NCBI GenBank assembly: GCA_007122745.1
Contig: SKTA01000131.1
Coordinates: 1-6,255 of the forward strand
Length of the DNA: 6,255 bases
Direction: 5' to 3'
Source: Bacteroidales bacterium
GTDB lineage: Bacteria; Bacteroidota; Bacteroidia; Bacteroidales; UBA7960
Shown here: in pieces, positions 1 through 4,817 of the stretch
Position numbering within the stretch: the stretch's first letter is position 1
How the letters are laid out: every line of letters begins with the position of its first letter
Position numbers and translations under genes: made by a program
Notes under the pieces: generated by a model
What the model was told of the DNA's origin: nothing
The model's database searches: none
Seen by the model: the letters and a program-made list of their open reading frames with translations, nothing else

Positions 1-615
1 GATCAGGTTCCGCATCCCCTGAAGACGGTGTAATGAGCGGTCGATAATCTCCTGGTATTCATGTAGAGAGTCGCCCATTTTCCTGTCCTGCATCATCTGA
101 AGATAACCTTCAACGGCATTCAGGGGTGCTTTTAGCTCGTGCGACAGAACAGAAAGGAATTGAAAACGGACCTGACGCCCTTCCACATTCAGTTTTTGTG
201 TCATCCGGCGCAGGAATAGCTGTTTGGTAATGGTTTCGATGGATGCCCGTAGCTCCTTGGGTGTGAAAGGCTTTGGCACAAAGTCGTAGGCTCCCTGCTT
301 GGTTGCCTTAACGGCCAGTTCCAGTGAGGCGTAAGAGGTGATCATCACCACCACCACATCGATGTTGTTTTTGTTGATGAATTCCAGCACATCAATTCCC
401 TGTATTCCCGGAAGTTTGTTGTCAAGCAGCACGATGTCAAGATCGTTATTCTGAAGTATCTCAAGGGCTTCTTCACCTGTTTCCACAGCCTGAACTTCAA
501 ACTCAAAATCTTCATCCATAAAAGGATAACTTACAGAATAATTGTCAAGAATTCTGCAAACCCCCATACGGATGCCGGGTTCATCATCCACCACAAGGAG
601 TTTAAGTATTTCCAT
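1..615 (-). CDS. Receiver-histidine kinase hybrid protein, 3' end cut by the window edge
   Basis: An open frame of 205 codons runs from ATG 615 off the left edge without a stop. The N-terminal receiver has Asp10/Asp11 (LLVVDDEPGIR), phosphoacceptor Asp65 (VLLDNKLPG), Thr93 (MITSYA) and Lys115-Pro116 (FVPKPF). The segment around residues 27-38, between helix 1 and strand 2, looks about eight residues longer than usual. After a helical linker (about 120-150) comes a HisKA domain with His159 in FLSVLSHELKAPLNAVEGYL. The ATP-binding domain should lie beyond the left edge. A receiver before a kinase suggests a relay protein whose kinase is controlled by phosphorylation of Asp65; what it phosphorylates is not visible. 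The gene starts 3 bp after the preceding receiver's stop, so co-expression is likely. The start is set by this spacing and by the immediate receiver fold; no Shine-Dalgarno is seen. Confidence 0.9.
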   Translation of the reverse strand, partial: MEILKLLVVDDEPGIRMGVCRILDNYSVSYPFMDEDFEFEVQAVETGEEALEILQNNDLDIVLLDNKLPGIQGIDVLEFINKNNIDVVVVMITSYASLELAVKATKQGAYDFVPKPFTPKELRASIETITKQLFLRRMTQKLNVEGRQVRFQFLSVLSHELKAPLNAVEGYLQMMQDRKMGDSLHEYQEIIDRSLHRLQGMRNLI

Positions 616-618
616 GGA

Positions 619-1017
619 TCAGATCTTTAGTAATTTGTGGATCTCTTTTTGCAATTGGTCATGCCGTATTCCTTTGTCAAGAAACAATTCTGCCTTGATC
701 CAGTCACGTTCCTCTTCGGTGGTAACATCGAACAGCATCCCTGTTTCGGCGGTTACGGCAGAGGCTATGATCACCGGGACATCGGGATATTTATTCTTTA
801 TTTTATGACAAAGGATAAATCCGGTATCCTGCTGTTCCATCATTAAGTCCAGTATGGCAAGGTCCGGTTTGGTCTTTTCAATGATGTTTTCGGTCTCTTT
901 CATGGTATCAGCGGTTATAACATCAAAACCCATGTCTTCCACAGCAATTCGAAGCTGAAACAGATAATCGGTATCATCATCAACAATAAGGATCTTTTTT
1001 TTCTCTTTTTTCAACAT
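619..1017 (-). CDS. Stand-alone response-regulator receiver protein (132 aa)
   Basis: A single CheY-like receiver with no output domain, probably the phosphoacceptor for the kinase encoded 1 bp upstream. It has the acidic pocket Asp13-Asp15 (ILIVDDD), phosphoacceptor Asp57 (AILDLMM), Ser86 at the end of strand 4 (PVIIAS) and Lys115 (FLDKG). The usual proline after that lysine is glycine. The distance from Ser86 to Lys115 is about 29 residues, longer than the roughly 22 common in CheY-like domains, so the alpha-4 region is enlarged. Without a DNA-binding domain it must act by protein contact or as a phosphorelay intermediate, perhaps toward the hybrid protein encoded 3 bp downstream. ATG start directly after the sensor's TAG; stop TGA. 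Codons 3-9 hold long A runs. Partner assignment is inferred from gene order only. Confidence 0.9.
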   Translation of the reverse strand: MLKKEKKKILIVDDDTDYLFQLRIAVEDMGFDVITADTMKETENIIEKTKPDLAILDLMMEQQDTGFILCHKIKNKYPDVPVIIASAVTAETGMLFDVTTEEERDWIKAELFLDKGIRHDQLQKEIHKLLKI

Positions 1018-1018
1018 A

Positions 1019-3058
1019 CTATTGGCTTTTAATTTTGTTTTTTTCTTTTGATTTCCGTGGCAGTTTCAGGATGAAGGTAGTTCCGGTTTCCCCATCCTTC
1101 GGGTCTGCATTCGACTCCACCTTGATGCTTCCGCTATGCATCTTGATGATGCCATATATGATGGGAAGTCCGAGTCCGGTGCCTTTTCCGTTTTCCTTAG
1201 TGGTGAAGAAGGGTTCAAACATCCTTTCAAGATTCTTTTTGGGAATGCCCACTCCGGTATCTGAAATACGAATTTCCATGGCATCTTCAGCAAAAATATC
1301 ACCAACGGTGATGGTGAGCCTACCCCCATTGGGCATCGCATCCACAGCATTTTTTAAAAGATTGGAAAAAACCTGTACCATTTGATCGTGGTCACATTCA
1401 AGCACCGGTTCCTGGCTATTGATTTCCACTTTAAGCTCCACGTTTTCAGGTATTACAAAGGTTTTCAACCCATTATTGATAAGTTTTTTGATGTTAACCT
1501 CATCAATGGTTACCTTGCTTTTTTTGGCAAAATTCAGCAAACCGCCGACAATTTTCTTACACCTGTCGGCTTGCTCAACGATCATCTTCAAGTCGCGATA
1601 GAGAGGTGAGGCGGGGTCTATCTCATCAAGCAGTATGTGGCTGTACATGATCACAACACCAAGTGGGTTATTGACCTCATGCGCAATTCCTGCAGCCAGT
1701 TGACCCATCGACGCCAGTTTTTCACTTTGTTTAAGGGCTGCCTGCGTGGAGGCCAGTTTCTTGTTTGATACATCCAGCTCTTGAATGTATTCGTGCAACT
1801 GATCGATGGTGTAAGGAAGGCACATTTCCGATTCAGCCAACCCCTGAAGTATGGCTACGGCGTGTTCATAGCAGGTATCGTAGCCACAGGCACCGCAGTT
1901 AAGCTCATCCTCAGTTTCTTTCTTTCCGAGCTTGGCCAGCACCTCCTTGATATCCTCATCCCGTGGCGGGCTCGGGAAACGCTGGTCATTTCCCTTAAAT
2001 TCGCGGCCCAGTTCAAGTTCCAGGTAAGTGGACAAATCCTTTTGCCATTGTTTCAGGTCGATCCGGTCATACTTGCGTTGTGCAAAGTTGGAGATATTCT
2101 TTCGTTTGTAGAAAAACTGACGGCTGTGGCTCATTCCCGGACCATTGATACATCCGTTGCAGCACAACAGGTCAAACATTTTCGCTTCCAGGTAACCCTC
2201 TTCAAACTCACGCAGCACCTCAATGATGTCACGTCTTCCTTCTGCCACGATGATATCGCCTTTCACGAAATCCTCTTCAAGGTCTACAGTCTGTAACATC
2301 CCGCCACTAATTGGAAAAATTGCGCCTTTCCCTGCAATCGGCGGGTCAAATTCAGAAGGCTCCACATTATGTTCTGTAAGCTTTTTCTCAGAAAACATGC
2401 GCCTTAGCTCCACAAAGGAGATCACCTCATCAATCAGGCCTTCAAACTGCTCTTCAGCGGCTTCAACCTTCTTGGCAATACAGGGGCCGATAAATACAAT
2501 GCGGGTGTTTTGGCCATATTTCTCTTTTACCACTTTCGCCGTTGCGATCATTGGTGACACCACCGGCACGAGGGAGTCGATGATCTGCGGGTGATGCTTT
2601 TCCACGTAGCTAACGATGGCCGGGCAGCTTGTGGAGATCAGCGGACGGCCTGGCTTCGACTCAAGCAGCTCTTTGTACCTGTTCGCAATAAGTTCGGCAC
2701 CAAAGGCAACCTCCGTAACATAGTCGAAGCCCAGTGCACGTATCATGCCGACGAAGTGTCTGTAATCATAGATATCGGTAAATTCACCGGCGATACTGGG
2801 TGCAACGATAGCTGCAACCGGCGCATGCTCATGAAAAAGGTTTTTCACCTTATCGATGGAGAAAGCGAACATCTTGGCATCGCGGCTGCACACGCGGATG
2901 CAGTTGCCGCATGCAATGCAGCGCGAAGGGATGATCTCTGCCTGTCCGTTGGCAATTTTAATTGCCTTGGCCGGACATTCGCGCACGCAGGTATAACAAA
3001 CCTTGCAGCGGTCCTTGACCGTATATATGATTTCAGCGTTTTTATGCTTTTCAGCCAT
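1019..3058 (-). CDS. HydS-like (group C-type) hydrogenase domain fused to a histidine kinase (679 aa)
   Basis: Predicted cytoplasmic H2/redox-sensing kinase. Domains in order: two [4Fe-4S] ferredoxin motifs (Cys18/21/24/28 and 47/50/53/57); Fe-hydrogenase large-subunit domain (about 80-330) with STSCPAIV (142-149), IGPCIAKKVE (190-199) and LLCCNGCINGPG (297-308); PF04060-type four-Cys Fe-S motif (Cys388, 391, 396, 413); likely coiled-coil linker (about 419-450); HisKA with His460 in IAHEVNNPLG; HATPase_c with Asn570, DTGVGIP (600-606), FEPFF (614-618) and GKGTGLGL (624-631). The H-cluster cysteines remain (145, 193, 299, 303), but the proton-relay Cys is Ser144 and the cluster-flanking Met residues are Gly191 and Leu297, as reported for sensory hydrogenases. 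No PAS domain or membrane segment is seen. The frame opens at 3193, but those 45 extra residues lie inside hydA, so I chose ATG 3058, 13 bp past the hydA stop. The receiver gene follows after 1 bp. Confidence 0.92.
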   Translation of the reverse strand: MAEKHKNAEIIYTVKDRCKVCYTCVRECPAKAIKIANGQAEIIPSRCIACGNCIRVCSRDAKMFAFSIDKVKNLFHEHAPVAAIVAPSIAGEFTDIYDYRHFVGMIRALGFDYVTEVAFGAELIANRYKELLESKPGRPLISTSCPAIVSYVEKHHPQIIDSLVPVVSPMIATAKVVKEKYGQNTRIVFIGPCIAKKVEAAEEQFEGLIDEVISFVELRRMFSEKKLTEHNVEPSEFDPPIAGKGAIFPISGGMLQTVDLEEDFVKGDIIVAEGRRDIIEVLREFEEGYLEAKMFDLLCCNGCINGPGMSHSRQFFYKRKNISNFAQRKYDRIDLKQWQKDLSTYLELELGREFKGNDQRFPSPPRDEDIKEVLAKLGKKETEDELNCGACGYDTCYEHAVAILQGLAESEMCLPYTIDQLHEYIQELDVSNKKLASTQAALKQSEKLASMGQLAAGIAHEVNNPLGVVIMYSHILLDEIDPASPLYRDLKMIVEQADRCKKIVGGLLNFAKKSKVTIDEVNIKKLINNGLKTFVIPENVELKVEINSQEPVLECDHDQMVQVFSNLLKNAVDAMPNGGRLTITVGDIFAEDAMEIRISDTGVGIPKKNLERMFEPFFTTKENGKGTGLGLPIIYGIIKMHSGSIKVESNADPKDGETGTTFILKLPRKSKEKNKIKSQ

Positions 3059-3074
3059 AATCTTTAAAATATTA
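3059..3074 (-). promoter_or_regulatory. A/T-rich leader of the sensor gene, overlapping the hydA stop codon
   Basis: The hydA TAA stop begins the nine bases TAATATTTT (3074-3066), followed by AAAGATT and the ATG at 3058. There is no Shine-Dalgarno. The motif repeats that in front of hydA, at a different distance from the start (7 versus 3 bases). This supports choosing ATG 3058 as the start, with translation continuing from hydA. Confidence 0.3.
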
Positions 3075-4799
3075 CTTGACCACCCGGCGCTCCTTAAAAT
3101 TGGTTTGCAGCCAATTATTTGCCTCGCCATGTCCCGAAACAAAGCGATCATCCCCGAAAAACGCCTTGAGTGCAGGATTATCCCTTGGATCACTTACATC
3201 GCATGTTTTTTCCATCTCCATGCACAGTTTTTTTCGCGCAATGACCTGTTCAAAGCCGCGGCTTACCGGCTGTCCGCCACCTCCAACACAACCATTCAGG
3301 CACGCCATTACCTCCACATAGTGGATATCGTCGCGGCCATCGTGAATAAGCTGTTGCATGTAAACCTCCGCATCCCTGATGGAACTTACCCATGCAAAGC
3401 CAACCTGCTTTCCGCCAATTTGAATTTTTGTCTCTTTTCTTCCCGAAATGTTTTTCGGTGCATTGAATTTAAATGCATCCGGTTCGCCACCCATCATCAG
3501 AAATGCCTCGCGTGCCACCGCTTCTGCCTTTCCTCCCGAATAACCCATCTTCCAGGCGGCCCCTGAGGATTGATCAAACGGCTCATCCAGGGCTTCACCC
3601 TCCATATTAATGATATCGAGTCCACAGCTGCGTAAAAGCTGATGCAGCTCGCGCACTGTAAGCACAGCATCCGCTTCAGATATCCCTTTGTGGGTATTCT
3701 CTTCCCTTGAAGCTTCATACTTTTTACCGACACAGGGCATCACTGCCACATTGAACACCTGCTCCACCGGGATATCATTGTTATTGGCATAGTTTGTCTT
3801 GATCAAAGCCCCCATTATTTGTTGTGGTGATTTTGTTTTCGACAGCGATGTGATCCATTCGGGTCGAAGCTCTTCCACGTAGCGAACCCAGGCCGGGCAG
3901 CAGGAGGAGAACAATGGCATGCCGTTTCCGGCAGCTTGTATTTTTCTGACAAGGTTTCCGGCTTCCTCCCGGATGTTGATATCTGAGGCAGCACCCAGGT
4001 GAAACACCTTGTCAGCACCACATCGTCTCAGGGCACCGGCGATCATTTCAAGTGGGTTATCTTTAATTTTAAGACCCATCACATCGGCTATGGAAGCAGC
4101 CACAGAAGGGCTGATCATAAACATCACCCTGACATCGTTCTTATCGAGTGCTGCAAGTACTTTTTCCTGATGGGAAATGTCGGTAAGTGCTGCCGTTGGA
4201 CAAACCTGAATACACTGTCCGCAATGGATGCAGCTGGAAACGTTCAAACCTTTGTTAAAGGCACTGTTAACCATTGTCTGATTGCCCCTGGAAATGAAGT
4301 CGATGGCAGTAACCAATTGTACCTCTTCACAAATGCGCACACAGCGACTGCACAATACGCACTTTGCGGGATCCCGGGCTACACTTGTACTGGAATAATC
4401 AGGATAGTGGCTGTTTTTATTTCCGAAGTACTTCCGTTCTTTTACGTTCATCACTTCGGCAAGCCATTGCAATTCGCAGTAGCCGTTGCGCACACAGTAA
4501 AGGCAGTCGTCGGGATGATTTGACAGCAACAATTCCACCAAAGCCTTACGGGCCTGTATCACGCGCCGGGAGTTGGTTTTCACTTTCATCCCCACCTCTA
4601 CCGGATAGGAGCATGAAGTAATCAGGTCGCGCTTCCCTTCCACTTCAACAACACATAACCGGCATGCCCCGGTAGGGGAAAAACGGTTCATATGACAAAG
4701 GGTAGGAATCCGGATTCCATGACCACGCAAGGCAGCAAGCAGCGTTTCACCCTCCTTTACCGTAATGTGCTTATTATTTACTTCGATCTGAAAATCCAT
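3072..4799 (-). CDS. hydA: Catalytic [FeFe]-hydrogenase large subunit, HydA/HndD type (575 aa)
   Basis: It catalyses reversible H2 production or oxidation in the cytoplasm; no signal peptide or membrane segment is seen. Domains in order: [2Fe-2S] ferredoxin fold (Cys35, 46, 49, 63); His-ligated [4Fe-4S] (His95, Cys99, 102, 108); two [4Fe-4S] clusters (Cys147/150/153/157 and 190/193/196/200); H-cluster domain from about 222. H-cluster motifs are SSCCPAWV (298-305), VMPCVGKKYE (353-362) and EVMACLNGCVGGGGQP (496-511). Ligands would be Cys301, 356, 500 and 504, with Cys300 as the proton-relay cysteine; Met354 and Met498 beside the cluster are present, so it should be catalytic. Length and order match the CpI/HndD type, without the extra C-terminal [2Fe-2S] domain of some bifurcating HydA proteins. 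The neighbouring HydB points to a group A3-like, possibly electron-bifurcating, complex. Oddities: Asn282 where CpI has the proton-path Glu282, and a divergent C-terminal small-subunit-like segment. ATG start, TAA stop. Confidence 0.94.
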   Translation of the reverse strand: MDFQIEVNNKHITVKEGETLLAALRGHGIRIPTLCHMNRFSPTGACRLCVVEVEGKRDLITSCSYPVEVGMKVKTNSRRVIQARKALVELLLSNHPDDCLYCVRNGYCELQWLAEVMNVKERKYFGNKNSHYPDYSSTSVARDPAKCVLCSRCVRICEEVQLVTAIDFISRGNQTMVNSAFNKGLNVSSCIHCGQCIQVCPTAALTDISHQEKVLAALDKNDVRVMFMISPSVAASIADVMGLKIKDNPLEMIAGALRRCGADKVFHLGAASDINIREEAGNLVRKIQAAGNGMPLFSSCCPAWVRYVEELRPEWITSLSKTKSPQQIMGALIKTNYANNNDIPVEQVFNVAVMPCVGKKYEASREENTHKGISEADAVLTVRELHQLLRSCGLDIINMEGEALDEPFDQSSGAAWKMGYSGGKAEAVAREAFLMMGGEPDAFKFNAPKNISGRKETKIQIGGKQVGFAWVSSIRDAEVYMQQLIHDGRDDIHYVEVMACLNGCVGGGGQPVSRGFEQVIARKKLCMEMEKTCDVSDPRDNPALKAFFGDDRFVSGHGEANNWLQTNFKERRVVK

Positions 4800-4817
4800 A
4801 TCAAAATATTAGTGATG
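4800..4817 (-). promoter_or_regulatory. A/T-rich leader of hydA without Shine-Dalgarno
   Basis: The 18 bp between the hydB stop and the hydA ATG contain no purine-rich Shine-Dalgarno. They hold TAATATTTT (minus strand, 4811-4803), three bases before the ATG. The same nine bases occur in front of the next gene. A/T-rich, SD-less leaders are typical of Bacteroidetes, so this probably acts as a translation initiation region rather than a promoter. Confidence 0.35.

Noticed and set aside
542..846. Plus-strand frames 542-808 and 637-846
   Set aside because: They are antisense to two receiver genes with clear motifs, and the frames have no domain signature.
3059..3193. Longer sensor N-terminus from the ATG at 3193
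   Set aside because: The 45 extra residues overlap the end of hydA in another frame and resemble nothing; ATG 3058 begins just before the ferredoxin motif and 13 bp after the hydA stop.
3003..3566. Plus-strand open frames opposite the hydrogenase genes (for example 2591-3067, 3003-3566, 3999-4523, 5181-5663)
   Set aside because: They lie antisense to strongly supported genes, have Cys/His-rich shadow composition, and show no recognisable motifs.
4800..4817. Bacteroidetes-type -7 promoter (TAnnTTTG) within TAATATTTTG before hydA
   Set aside because: The spacing is off by one base, there is no -33 element, and it lies immediately at the start codon inside an operon gap.
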